From NCBI RefSeq assembly GCF_001625215.2, contig NC_030383.2, positions 64,346,949-64,410,948 on the forward strand: a stretch of DNA of 64,000 nt, written 5' to 3'. How positions within the stretch are numbered: the stretch's first letter is position 1; each line of letters starts with the position of its first letter. This document shows, in pieces, positions 50,677 to 63,954 of this stretch. The DNA comes from Daucus carota subsp. sativus (Eukaryota > Streptophyta > Magnoliopsida > Apiales > Apiaceae). Under the pieces are notes generated by a model. It made no database searches. It was not told the origin of the DNA and saw only the letters and a list, made by a program, of their open reading frames with translations. Made by a program: the position numbers and the translations under genes.

Positions 50677-53600
50677 TTATACAGCTAAATCAGCAGTTCC
50701 ATCACCGGCATTGTTCTGTTGTGCCCAAAGCTGTGCATATCTCCCTGCCCTCGCCAATAGAATGTCATGGTGCCCCTGTTCCACAACCTTTCCATTTTCC
50801 AGAACTATAATCTGATCAAAAATATACGAAAATTTTATATTGTGGATCATAATTTGAGCAGAACACCTACCGACAGGAATATTAGTAAAACTACAAATTC
50901 ATTGGGGGAAAAAAAGGTTCCAGACTGGGGAAAATATTGTGATTCTCTCCCTAGGTTACCAAGCAGTATTTTACTGATTAAAATTAATATGCAAGTCTTT
51001 AAACTGAAATCGGTGCAATTCACTTGGGTGGTTATTATATTGTTTTGTTGCTCAGCACTTTCAAGTTACCTGGTTATTCTAAGAACTTCTGCAGTACTAA
51101 CCTTAATATACTTTATAATAAATGCACAAGAGTATTAACAGAAGTGATATAGGGTCTCGCTCTCGTATTATGTTACCATGGGCAAGAAATATCATAGGCT
51201 GGGAAATCTGAGCCATCTTCGGATTTAAAGACCTCAGAGACATAAACATTCCGACACTCCAAGCCATGCTTACCTCATCACATTGCATAGCGGTTGTCAG
51301 CCTATGAGCAATAAATATTGAAGTGCGGTTATTTGAGAGGAACTTCAGTGCACTTAAAATTTCAGCTTCTGTTGAACTATCGAGAGCACTTGTTGCTTCA
51401 TCACAGAGACTGAGGAAACAAAATGAATAATCTTTCAGAACGGATTATACAGGTAAATATGGTAGATGAACAGAGCAAGAGATGACATGAAATTATTATG
51501 CCATTATCTTAACACTGAAGATTAGGTGTATATGATTTATTGGTAGAAGACATCAAGACACTATCTTTGAAATCATAGAAATAAGCTTTAAGCCAATATG
51601 TCCCAATTACAGAAACATATCCAAGCATCGTAATTTTTCTATTAAAAAGAATCTAACACTTGAATCATGAATAAAAAAGCTCTCATAATATTTACATATT
51701 TTATTGCTACTTAATATTCAAAATATAAAATTAATAAATGCTGTAGTAATACATAAAATAATATATACTGTAATACATATATTTGTAACTTATTTAATAA
51801 GCAAATGCCGGGCGCCATATGGCCTATGCCTTGTATAAGTCCAGATTTTTGCATAAGTCCACAGGCACCTTGGGTTGCTGCGGTACCATAGCGAGCATGC
51901 TTTACAAGTTCCAAATTGCAGCCGTTATTAGTCTAACTAAATTTGAAAGTAACTGGACAATTTGTTTTTCTTTTGTCATAGTTCAGTTGGCATATTACTT
52001 CTCTACATATTCAAAACAATCCAGAATGCATAGACAGTTTAGTATTTACATACAAAGAGATCGGACAGGGAAGCAATATTTGAAACTTGGATCCCAGCAA
52101 AAAGAAAAGCTTACAGAATTGCAGGTGCTTTCAGGAATGCACGAGCTAGAGCTACTCGTTGCTTCTCACCACCACTTAACTGCAGAAGAAACAAAGAATT
52201 TTCTAACGTCAAATTAATACAGTAATTGACATCTAGTGAAGATATGCATGAACACCCTCTCCTGATAGAAATTTCCAAAAATGAACATATACGAAACAGA
52301 GAAGATTCCATATTGAATTACAACACTTAACATTTAACAATATAAGGTATATCAACTTATTATACATTCAAAGAAGGCTCTTACTCCTAACAATTGTGAG
52401 GAAAAGTGTACCATGTAAACCCATTAACTTATATTTAAAAAAATTTAGACATGGTGTATGAACCAGTGCTCTCATATTTTCCTTTCCCATTGACGGACGA
52501 AAAATTATCAAAACAGTATGTGATATATTTAAATACTACACTCTGCAGTAAAGTGCTCTGATGCATGGCAAAGGTTAATATCCCATACCTTCAGACCTCT
52601 CTCCCCAACCACTGTAGCATATTTTTCAGGGAAGTTCATTATTGTTTCATGAATAGCAGCACGCCTAGCAGCATCATACACCTAACAAGTTTTTTTTTTT
52701 TTTTTTTATATATATAAAGAATGTTAATAATCCATTTTTGGAGCATAATTGACACCAATTTAGTATCAACCTCCTCATGTGCTGCTGAAAGCCGACCATA
52801 ATGAATATTATGAAATATTGTATCATTGAACAGTACCTGTACATTAATTTCAAGTAAGCTCTTGTATTAAAAAAAACATTGATTAGTCTATTAAAAAGAT
52901 TATAGGGAAGTAGTGAACAGAACTTTAGTATTAAAAATTATTGCCTACTCACAGTATCCTGAGGAACAACACCAATAGACTTGCGGAGACTTTCCAGTGA
53001 TACCCCACGTATATCTTGGCCGTCTATTCTTATCTGCCAATTAAAATGAATTGTTGTGGCAAAAAATTAGGAGACGAAAGGTGAGAAAAACAGGCATAAA
53101 GAGAATGGACAAGTCTACTAAGTAGTTTTGATGATTTAGTATCTAACTGTTTAAGTCTTTAAGAAATCAATAATTTACAGAAGAACCATGTTCCAAGAAA
53201 CTGAGTTTGAAAAAAAAAACTATATGGGGACCACCCTAGCAAACACTGATAGTAAACAGAAAATGAAGTTATAATACTAGGGCTAGTAGCACAACAAAGA
53301 TGCAAAACCAAATCCCCAAGGCAAGACTAATAACCCAAGTCATCTGCAGTGCTTTACACAATGTTGCCTTAATTCTTAATACACAGCATGGACTTTGTTT
53401 TTTATTTTATTAAGATAGGTATAAGTTGTGTACTTTGTATCTCTCAATGCCTTAATCCCTTCTACCAGAAGAGTTTCGTTCAAGCTTTGGCACCAGTTAG
53501 ACGGTGGCATGAAGACTTAAGTAAAACTTCATAAAACTCAACTTCATCGATCATTAAAATTCATAAATCTATATAAAACTTGGGGTGAACCAATATTCAC

Positions 53601-56600
53601 CAGATGCTGCTTGAATATATAAATTTACAAGTTAAACACCAACAATAAAACTCAGGCATGAATATCTTTACATGTTATAATTTGAGAAACCTTGGAATTA
53701 TATACGAATCTGGTATAGAGGCCAAAAATAACATTATTTGAATTCGATGGGCAAACTACCTAATGGCCCAGTGGCGGAACCAGGACTAAGATTTAGGGGG
53801 GTCTGAAATATTTTGTTATCATACTATCATTCAGTCATGCATCTCCCATCCTATTACACACTGATAATTGTGCAAGGCGGACAAGTTTTGAGTTATTGAA
53901 ACTTGAAAATGAATTCCTAAGATCCAAAGAGCCAATACAAAGTAGTAGCTTTCTGTTTCCTTCTGTAAAACGGTTATCCATCTCTTGGAAAATAAGATCA
54001 ATAACAAGTTTTTTATATGTTTTAATATCTTTTTACAATAAATCCCTCTCTATGACATTTAAAATTCAGCGGGGCTAAAAAAATATACACCGTTTTTTCG
54101 AGGTTACGGGGGGCTTTAGCATCCCTTAGCCCCCCTCTGGTTCCGCCACTTGCTAATGGATATCCCATTTTAGGAATAGGCATATGCTACCTAGGTATCC
54201 AGCTTCTTTTTTTACAAGATGGGCATTTATAGACGGAGTTATTAATACAGATGAGATACCAGTTTGTAAATGTGCATCCCACAGGTTAAAGTTGGCCACC
54301 ACCTTCAAAAATCATTATTTGTCAATTTTATCTAAAAATTTGTTTTTGCTTGTCATTTCACAACATACCACTACATTACCATATACATGAACATCAGAAT
54401 ATGTGACCATAAATCTGGAAGCCAAACATTAAGACAGTAAAAACGACAAGAACAATATTACTATAAATTTATGACCGAGGTCGTAGAATCTTACTGATCC
54501 AGAATGAGTGTTGAAAAATCTAAAGAGCATTCTTAAAATGGTTGATTTACCTGCACATAATATAAATTATAAGAACATTATATTTTATTGGATATAAGAT
54601 ATTAACAGAACAAAAAATATTTACAAGGCCCACGAGAACAGAACTAGGCTATAGTCTATAAGAGGGAAAACCAAGAGGTTTTAATGACGTTATACATTAA
54701 TTTTGTTAAGATTAATGAGTGATTATTATGCATCACTTAAATCTTACCACTGCCACTAGTCCCAACAATAGCCACACTTTTCCCAGCAGGTACAGAAAAA
54801 GATATCCCATCAAGAATCTTCCGTTCTGGAAGATAACTATATTGAGTCGAAACAAAGAATGTATTAGCATATATTAAAATAAACACTAAACTAAATACTA
54901 ATTCTAAACTATAATATATTGTTAAAGTCGAAACTTGTGCCGGATTCAGGCCCTGTTTGGAAGATAGAGGTTTTGGGCAAAATTAGAGGTTTGACCACTA
55001 GAATCCGCTAATATTAGTGTTTGGTAGTTAGCAGATTGAAATAGAGGTTTGGATCCAAAAAGCTAATTTTGAAAAAGCTACTTTGAGGAGATTTTCGGGT
55101 TAGAGGTTTTGATTTGTGTCAGAAAAAGCTAATCAATCAGCTATTTAGCAAACAGTTTTATGAGAAACTGCTAATTCAATCCGCTAGTCAAAACATCTGC
55201 ATCAATCAGCTAGTTAAAACATCCAATTTAATCCGCTAACAGCTAACCGCTAATTCCCAAAGAGGGCCTCAAACAACTAAAATATTGATTATTTAGTCAT
55301 CTAGGCTGGATTAGAAATATGGAAAAAGCAATGCAATCTATATAAGATCTTGAATGGTAATAATATGAGTAGGTTACATGGGTTTATTTATATAGAATTT
55401 TATCTTTTTTTTCCAAATTAAAAAAAGATAATCTTCAATAAGATAGTAAACAGTATATAAAAATATTTATGCTAAAACAATTGGTAGTACATTTTAATAT
55501 CCATATCTGCTAATTTTTATTTTAGATTTACTTTTAAGTTCTAATACTAGTCCAATTTTAGTTCTATATACATTAATTCTTATCTAAGATTACTTGTAAT
55601 TTTCCAAATATGTTAAGTTTGATTATAAATTACTTATATCACACTACAACATTGTATCTATTTATGATGATTCATATCTTGTATAGGTTAAATCCTTATA
55701 TGCGATTTACCCATTTATAATATTCAGTTACTTACGACTTAATTCTTAACTATTATGCTCATATTATAATATTCTCTATATGTTCAATTCACTTGAGATT
55801 TAAATCATATGTTAAATTTTACTTAAAACGTAGTTCTATCATATTATTATACGGGGGGCACCGGCTTTCAGGGATAGTAGTTATAAATATTTGGCTGATC
55901 GTTTATAACTGCATCAATATAGACAACTTTGTAGGTTATATACTTATATAATAACTTCAATTATAAATACTGTAGACTAAAATGGTAGCTCGTTACTCAT
56001 TCGAATCGAGCCGAATCCAGTGAGTAATTACGAACTCAAGTAGAACCTATCAAATAATTGTTTAGATAATCAATAAATAGAATCTTAATACTTAATTGTA
56101 TGTTTTATGTAGTGTGTACATTATATAGAACTAAAAGATATATTAAGAAGACCTCCAGGCTCCAGCACTGCCTAAGCAATCCTACTGACTTTACGAGAAC
56201 TGTGGTATGGAATCCTCTAAATCTGATAAAACAATATCGGAAATATATGAGACTCCCTCCTTCCCTCCCTTACTCAACTCAAGAATAAGTTTCGTGATTT
56301 TTTGAAATATTTCATTAACAATTTGAAATTTTATTATTCGCTGCAAAAAGGCATCTAAGAGAAAGACAACAAAATAATAAAGGGAAGTTAAAAAAAAATT
56401 AAATGCAAAGGATAATCAACAGATTCAACACATAAAATGAAGGGGAACACTAAGAGCATCTCCAAGAGCCTCCCAGTTTAAGCTACTAAGTTTTATCATG
56501 AGAATTTATTGATGAAATCCAAGTGACTCCCTTCAGGAGCCTCAATGCACTAACTAAATTATTAAATACCCTGTTTTTTCTCGCCACTCCATATTCTATG

Positions 56601-57268
56601 TTTATTAGTAGATGGTGCCTAAGTATAAAAATTAAAAGAGTATTGATGGAGATAAAATACATATCAATAAATGACCAAAAGCCAAATTGTATGTATCATG
56701 GTTACATGGGACGGGGTTCGATACGAAACGCGGTACGAAATCGGGAACGTGGAAGACTACCTTGAACGTTTCCGTAACGATGGAACGTACGGGTACGAGG
56801 GAACGCAGGGGTACGAGGGAACGTACGGGTACGATATATTCTTAAATTAAATTTGATTATACTATTATATCATTGAAGTGCATGAGATACTTCAAACTAT
56901 GATTTCATAGACTCGTGGATTTTTATATATAGTGAAGGTTCTGATGCTTTTAAAAAAATAGACACCAACAAATTAACAAATCATTTCCATATTTAAAATT
57001 CTTACCTTCTTATGATTTATTGCAATTATGAAAATAAAAAATAAAGTTAATTTTTACTGTTTAATTTTTAATTTTATGAAAAATACAATTATTATTTATG
57101 TAATTCTTATATATTTGATAAAAATTAGGGAAAGTTCGCGATAACAATTTTCAAAATGAAATAAAAATTAAAACAAAAAACTGAATTACTCATCATTAAA
57201 ATGTTAAGCGTAATAATTTCAGCACTTAAATTACAACTCGCAATCACATCAGAAATCAGTACAAATAT

Positions 57269-57305
<37 letters not shown>

Positions 57306-60300
57306 CATTAAAGACCCTTAAATCGAGGCATCTGCCCCCCACTTGCCTTTATCATCTTCCCTTCCCCTATCTTTCTCTTTCCTTCCTCCATCTTCTTCTC
57401 TCCATCATCTTCTTCACATGATTAGAAATCTCCTAACATTGTTCATACCTGCCCTTTTCTTCTTTATTTTAACTTTGGTATGGTATGAATATGAAATAAC
57501 GCCGGATATAGTCGCCGCCTCGCCGGAATCGCTGCTGCCGGCGTTTCCGATCGCGACCGGCGACGTCTCCGGTCGCGTTTGTTCCGGGATCGGGGACGAA
57601 CGAACCGGGTCGCGATACGTGGTCACGTCCCCCGTTCCTTGTTTCCATGGTATATATTATATTATATATGAGGGACCAGGAGTCTCTTGGAGATACTCTA
57701 ATACCTATCATAACAAGAAGAGAAGATAGCTGGGTAGGACGGGGATAGCAAAGCTTGGTCAACGAAATGGAAATATGTCATCTATAACATGACTATAAGA
57801 AATTTGATCATTCACCAAGTCGCATTTATAATAAATTTGATTTGAATGGTAAAACCCTTCTAATTTTATTAATACATGCAAATATAAATCTACAAGTACA
57901 ATCGAGAGTACATTCCGAGACAAAAATACAAGCACAAGAGCATGATTGGATGCTAGCACTCTTCAAGCCGAACTATGTTTTAACTGATAAGATGTACATA
58001 TATGAGACACTTGCAATACAAAAGAAATACTAACAAGACATTGGTATCTGTTGTTGTAAAGGCTCCACTGAAATATATAATAAATTAAAACAAAGATGGG
58101 CCTTACCTGAAATGCACATTATCAAATTCTATGCATCCCCCGTCTAACTTAAGAGGCTTCACACCATTTTCATCTCTAATGTCAGCCCTCTCCTGCAGAC
58201 AATAGCGAGAAAAACCATATATAATTTGTACACCTGCCAATGAAGCAGCACGAAAGGCCACCTTACCTTTTTTACTTCTCTAACTTAACACGATACAGGC
58301 AGAATGCCAGAAATTTTCATAGTCAATATGTATAGAACTAGAAGCTCGAATATAGCTAATTTTATTTAAGTGATTGTTCTGGATAAGCAAAAATCTGAAA
58401 ACTTTTCATTTACCTCTAGCAATTGAAACATGGATTTCATGTCGACTAGACTCTGTACAGTTTCACGATACACACTACCAAGGAAATTGAGAGGAAGAGA
58501 TAGCTGGAATAGAAGCCCATTTACCATAACCTATAGATGACAAGTTAGGTCTTATGATCACACTGAAAACCCCAGAACTTAAAGGAGTATATAAATCATG
58601 AACCCTACCAAGTCTCCAACTGTCATCTCGCCGTTAAGAATCCCATTTGAGCACAACACCATGGCTGCTGAAAGAGCTGTACTAAATATAACACTTTGTC
58701 CAAAATTTAATGAAGCAAGACTACGTTGGGTTTTCAAGGCAGCATCTTCATATCCTAGAAGATGGCACAATTAAGAGCAATCAATAAAACTTTCAGCATT
58801 TAAACATCCCTATCACCCCCTGGACTATATGTTCCAGCGAAATTCAAAAAGGAAAAAAAACAAAGAGGATAATATTCGGTGAAACTTTGAAAAGAAACTA
58901 CACAAATGGTTCAGTACAGTTCGCTTAAACTGCAAAAAGTCAAAAACACCAAGAGTAACATAATATGTTTTCTGAATCATATAATTTGAGTTTTAATAAG
59001 ATGTGTGCTGCTAACAGCTAAACCTCCTAAAAAAAATCCGCATAGTGGAAAACTTACTACAATATCTGATGACCGCATATTTATGTACATAAAATATCTT
59101 TAGTCTTTCAAACCAAGAAACCAGCAACAATGACCTAAGCAACAAACTCATGGATTTATGTCGATTAGGCAAAGACGGTTTTTAACAAAGTACATGCTAA
59201 TAAATAAACTCTATTAAGCAGTTTTTTTAGACAAAGTACATGCTAATAGATACACTCCATTAGGCAAAGCTCCTTTTAAATTTGATTCATATTTTAATAA
59301 GATTATAGAAGAGGACCCCAGCTACAGAAACTTACTCTGTAAAAATTCATCATATCTCTCAACTTCAAATCTTTCATTGTTAAAATACTTGACAGTCTGA
59401 AAAAAACAGAAAACAGAAATTACATATGAGAGAAAACATCACATTACATTTATATTAGAATAAGAAACAATTATTGAATGCATCAGAGATTACCTCGTAA
59501 TTAATAAGGGAATCAATTGCCCTTGTACTAGCATCATTGTCAGCTTTGTTCATTATCTTCCTAAATTTAGTCCTCCACTGTAGAGGATAGAAACAAGACG
59601 CCTTAGGCAAAAAGGCTATTCTTTTACAAAGAAGAAAAGTAAGGTTCTGTGTTCGCTGCATTTATAACTGGAAATGAGTGAGTGTGTGTGTGCATCAATT
59701 CCTTGTAATCTTGTCAGGGGGAGAAAAGCAAAATATTCAAAATGGTACAGCATAAAAACAATCTTTTTTCAATCTTTTCACATATTACTACAGAAACTAC
59801 CCAAGAGCCATAAAAACCAAGCGCTTTTCAACAACCATGCAATATAACTTGAAAATATTATTGGAAGGTAACAAAAGTCGAGCTTCTGTAACAGATAACT
59901 AGCCTGAGTTACAGTCAACGTGAATATGACATATGTTGCAACTGATAGGGAGGTGATCCATGCAAACGGTGCTCCAAATTTGTATGCCAGGATACCTGAT
60001 ACCATGGAGATCTGAAATAACACGCATCATATCAGTCGGAATGTAATTTGTGACTTAATTTATCATTACAATAAAATAAAAAGAAGAATCCTAGTATAGT
60101 AGCAGAAATCTATGCCAATGACTGAGAATTGTATCAGAGACGTTTGTCTTAACTCTTTGATGCCCATTTTAAAGAAGAAATGGAAACATTTTCGACATAA
60201 GTTCATACCTCTAATATAGTTGGTACAACATTGAATACCATGGACGAAAGAATAAAATTAATAGCACGGCTTCCACGATCTATAATTCGATTTAAAGCGC

Positions 60301-63300
60301 CTGTTTCCCGACTGCATATAAAACAGCCAATAGGAAAGATAAGTTTTGCTATTGCCTATTAGATTAACTTTTTAAGAGAAAGTAGACAATCTTAGATGGA
60401 AGTTTGGGAATTTAGTCAAATGAAAATTGCACTAGATGCTAATCTACTACACAATCAAGAATAAAATGCTCTCAAACCAAAAAGATGCAATATATGGTAC
60501 ATATCAATATATGAATTGCTCTTTATTAAAAGACGGAACACCATTTCAATGATACATCACAATATTACAGATACTGGTCATAATAATAACAAATTTGGTT
60601 ATCATATCATACTTATATGATAATTTCATCATCATTATCTACAGTTTTAGAATTAAACTGCAATACTGATACTCTTTAATTAAGTTAAAAATCTATATTA
60701 TAATTATAATGTCATAACTATCATCTAATATATAGCAAGATACCCTATGAACTTACTTGCATGATAAAAAAAAAAATTTTTTTTACTAAAATTGCAAGTT
60801 CAGTTCTAAATATTTCACCCACTATATCATCTGCTTCACATTTTTACAGTTTTATTAGGTAAGAGAATCTTTTAGAAATAAAATTTGCAATTTCTTATGT
60901 GCATCATAATGTGCACAAATCCAAATACATGTAAAAATTAAAATAAATCCTAAACAAGATACATACCTAACAAAAAGACAAAATCAACATATACCATGTA
61001 ATCAATTATGTTATCAAACATCCTGACAAAAAAAATATTTTATCAAAGAGTTACAAAATACATGCTTATTCACTTAAAAAAGTATATATATAAATTACAA
61101 GTTCTCATTAAATTATTATGCGTGTAAAACTAATAATAAATTATTATACAATTAACGTCTTTAGCATAAATTAAGTTATTTTGTATACAAACTTCAAATA
61201 ATTATACATTGATATCTCTAATACAGGGCCGACGCAACCATTAAGCGATTAGGCGGTGGCCTAAGGCCCCTAAAGTTGCAAGGCCCCAAAATTTATAATG
61301 TATTTATATAGTTATGTAAAAAAAAATCATTTTTTTAAAGTTTTAAATAAATTATGTATTTTTTCAGGGAAAAGTAATAATTTTATTAAATAAACATACA
61401 AATAGATTTACAACATACTTTACGTATTAATTTTTGGTAACATTCATATAGAATATGCTAGTTATAAGATATTTAACATAGATAACTTATAAGTGTAATA
61501 TTTAGTACTCATTTCTTTGATTATATCACGATTTACATATAATTTTTTTCATTATACTTATATTTATAGATATAAAGATTAAAAAAACATTATTTAATAA
61601 TACTGAACTCTAAATTAAAATTGTTTATAGAAAATTTAAACAAAAATATAAATTTTTATAATATCTTATGTTTTATTAGAAATATGTTCGATAATATAAT
61701 TAATATGTTCATAAGTTATTTTTTTCTAACCAAACTATTATTATGAATTTTAAGTATAAATATATTTTAAATAATATGCCGTGTTACTCAAAAAAGTAAT
61801 ATTCACCAAGAGGTAAACCACCATTCTTGTGGGCCGCGAGAGTGATACCAGATTGTTAAATTTAGGTAACATAACTTTACATAGTTTATATTATTAATAT
61901 ACTGGTTCGTGCATGCACGGGTTGTTTTCTTGGTATATATTATATGCCTACACGCACACTTCAAACTGTGACCAAGTAACATGGGTTTAGGCACATGAAA
62001 CCAACAATAATCAACATCTCATATTATTACATACATAGACTTTAAAAATTACTGCAGGGCAGAAGTTAATAATTTTTTTGATTCTTTTGAAGTTCAACAA
62101 ATTAATAAAGCCATTTCACATGTTTTGTTAACTTAATTCTCTTTCACAACTTGTGTATAGCTAACAAAATGCCTTTTAACCAATGCTGTTTCAAGACAAT
62201 ATGAGTAAAATAACATTGCATATAAAACTTTTGAACTTTGACAAAGTCAACAATATGAGCAGTTTTCCCAGAAAAAACTAATCAGACACTGAATAAATCT
62301 ACATGAATTACCTAAGGTGGTAGCTGAGGTCAAGTTCATGCAAATGTGAAAATACCTGCAAACAGGAAAGTTTGGTATATAAGTGTCAAACTTTTATCTA
62401 TTAGATGTAAATAAGTGACCAATATGCCAAACAAATGCACAGAAACATAGAAATACAATGTAATAAGCTCAAATATATTAGACAAAACAAATAAAATATG
62501 CCCGCAACTAGGGGTGTAAATGAGTCAAATTCTTCATGAGCTACTCAAGCTCGGCTCGTAAAAAATTCGAATTTGACTCGGTAATAATCGAGCTGAGCTC
62601 TAGCTCGAGCTATTTGAATGTTTTACCAAGCCGAGCTCGAGCTTCAAGTTACTCGGCTCGTAAGGTTCGTGAGCCTTGTCAAGCCTCTATTATTTTGAAT
62701 TTTTTTATTGTAAATATATTTTTATAAAACTATTTAATATTTTATTTATATTTATATATTTAATCGAATCGAACTCAAGCCAAGCCGAGCCGATCATATT
62801 TTGAGTTTTTTTCAATATTTGGTGACTCGATTCGAGCTTTCGAGCCAAACTCGAGCCTATCAAACTGTTTACGAGCCGAGCTTCGAACTTGAAATTAGAT
62901 GCTTGGTTGAACTCGAGCCCCGAACTTTTTAATCGGGCTCAAGCCAAGCCTGGCAGTGTTCGACTCGGCTCGGCTCGATTACACCCCTTCCCGTAAGTAT
63001 TATGTAGTACTAGTTTAATGTCAATGGGGGTTAAACCACATCGGCCCTTCTTTTTAAACATCAAACCTAAAAAAAGTGTGAAGTTTATGCTCCTAGAAAA
63101 CAAAACAGTTACAGTATACTCTTCTTCCTTTCAGAAAACTAATAATAGGCACCACCTGATACTGATCAAGAGTGATTTATTCAGATGAAAGGTGTATTCA
63201 AAGCGATTCTCATGCATAAGCAGCGGATTAACAAAACCGCCTAGCACAAACCTTTCTTGAAACAGACCGGATTGTCCGCAATGCCACCTTTGAAAACACT

Positions 63301-63954
63301 GCAGTTCTCAGCTCTGAAAACATTCAACACAAGCAAAGTTTAGCATCACAATAAAAAAAGAGGCGCGCCCACAGGTTGGTAAAGACAGGCATTAGCAATT
63401 GACTTCACAGGATAGTACCATTGAAAGCAGAAGCCCCCATGCGCGCTATCCCGTATCCCATTAAAACAGCTGCTGGAGTAGCAAAAACAGCAACTGAAGT
63501 AGGATTGGCAGTTGTGAAGGCAGCAAGGGAAGTAGCATTTCCTGATGTGGTTGTAAGCCAATCAACGGCGAGCTTGAAAAGAAAAGGCACCTGAACATTC
63601 AATACCTAAAACAAAGGAGAAAAGGAGGGGTTGGAATAAGATGGTTAGTAATACAAACAAGGGAGGAGGAGAGAAGGTATGCATAGTTTAAGCACCAACC
63701 TTGGCTCCGATTAGAAAAGCCAAGGCAGCAAGAACCCGGAGGCGAAACTCGACATTATCTTTCATCCACAAAGACTTGGCAAGGGTAGTAAGGATTTGTG
63801 CGTTATTGATTTCCTGGTGGTCAGGGCGAGGCCCCTCAAGATCATTGGTTTTGGAATTGGCCTTCGCATTTGAATTAGAATTAGAATTGTCAGCAGCATT
63901 AGTTGCAGTGGAGAAAAATGCAGAGGAGGATGCAGCATTAGGAAGAAGAAAAGG
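50677..63954 (-). CDS. Mitochondrial ABC half-transporter, ATM3/ABCB25 type; first exon outside window
   Basis: Inner-membrane exporter needed for cytosolic iron-sulfur and molybdenum cofactor assembly. Exons in transcription order: 63954-63700, 63605-63419, 63313-63252, 62355-62312, 60311-60209, 60011-59904, 59577-59494, 59396-59336, 58754-58609, 58530-58414, 58192-58107, 54836-54748, 54550-54495, 53033-52953, 52836-52771, 52681-52589, 52179-52115, 51409-51274, 50811-50677. All phases agree, giving 657 residues plus TAA. The membrane domain shows [35 protein letters not shown] and [19 protein letters not shown]. The ATPase shows Walker A GTSGSGKST (split by an intron), VVPQDT, signature [16 protein letters not shown], Walker [13 protein letters not shown] and AHRL. 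The in-window N-terminus begins at a CAG acceptor, so the transit-peptide exon should lie right of the window. One intron has a GC donor (CAG|GCTAGT at 59904/59903). Confidence 0.95.
53768..54152. mobile_element. Non-autonomous hAT-type element, 385 bp, in ABCB intron
   Basis: Ends CCAGTGGCGGAACCAGGA and, reverse-complemented, CAAGTGGCGGAACCAGAG, inside 8-bp direct repeats CTAATGGC (53760-53767) and CTAATGGA (54153-54160). Short G/C-runs lie near the right end. No transposase. Confidence 0.85.
54949..55268. mobile_element. Tourist-like MITE, 320 bp, in ABCB intron
   Basis: Ends GGCCCTGTTTGGAA and, reverse-complemented, GGCCCTCTTTGGGAATTAGC. TCA flanks both sides (54946-54948 and 55269-55271). 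The inside repeats AATC(C/A)GCTA and TTAGCGGATT-like words in both directions. The ends fit PIF/Harbinger Tourist MITEs; TCA instead of TAA as target duplication is a little unusual. Confidence 0.7.
56454..57698. mobile_element. Harbinger-like MITE interrupted by a hAT element
   Basis: Outer ends GAGCATCTCCAAGAGCCTCC (left) and GAGTATCTCCAAGAGACTCC (right, reverse-complemented) with TAA on each side (56451-56453, 57699-57701). The 953-bp element at 56697-57649 sits inside it. Without that insertion and its 8-bp duplication the MITE would be about 284 bp. Confidence 0.75.
56697..57649. mobile_element. Non-autonomous hAT-type element nested in a MITE
   Basis: Ends CATGGTTACATGGGACGGGG and, reverse-complemented, CATGGAAACAAGGAACGGGG, with 8-bp flanks GTATGTAT (56689-56696) and GTATATAT (57650-57657). 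Subterminal blocks are rich in GGAACGTACGGGTACGAGG repeats on the left and CG-rich words (GACCGGCGACGTCTCCGGTC) on the right. The core is AT-rich and holds an (AT)n tract at 57272-57304. No transposase frame. Confidence 0.78.
62509..62989. mobile_element. Non-autonomous hAT-type element with GAGCTCG arrays, 481 bp, in ABCB intron
   Basis: Ends TAGGGGTGTAAATGAGTC and, reverse-complemented, AAGGGGTGTAATCGAGCC, with flanks CCCGCAAC (62501-62508) and CCCGTAAG (62990-62997), six of eight matching. Both arms are packed with GCTCG/CGAGC words around an AT-rich centre, a layout common in plant hAT MITEs. It lies in the 1.9-kb intron between exons 62355-62312 and 63313-63252... that is, in 62356-63251. 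Confidence 0.8.

Noticed and set aside
57343..57762. Overlapping frames of 70-128 codons on both strands
   Set aside because: They come from the CG-rich subterminal block of the nested hAT element; no protein motif is visible.
61226..61290. CAGGGCCGACGCAACC-type start of a possible hAT or CACTA element in the ABCB intron
   Set aside because: It resembles a known kind of plant transposon end, but I found no matching inverted end or target duplication nearby, so no element is called.
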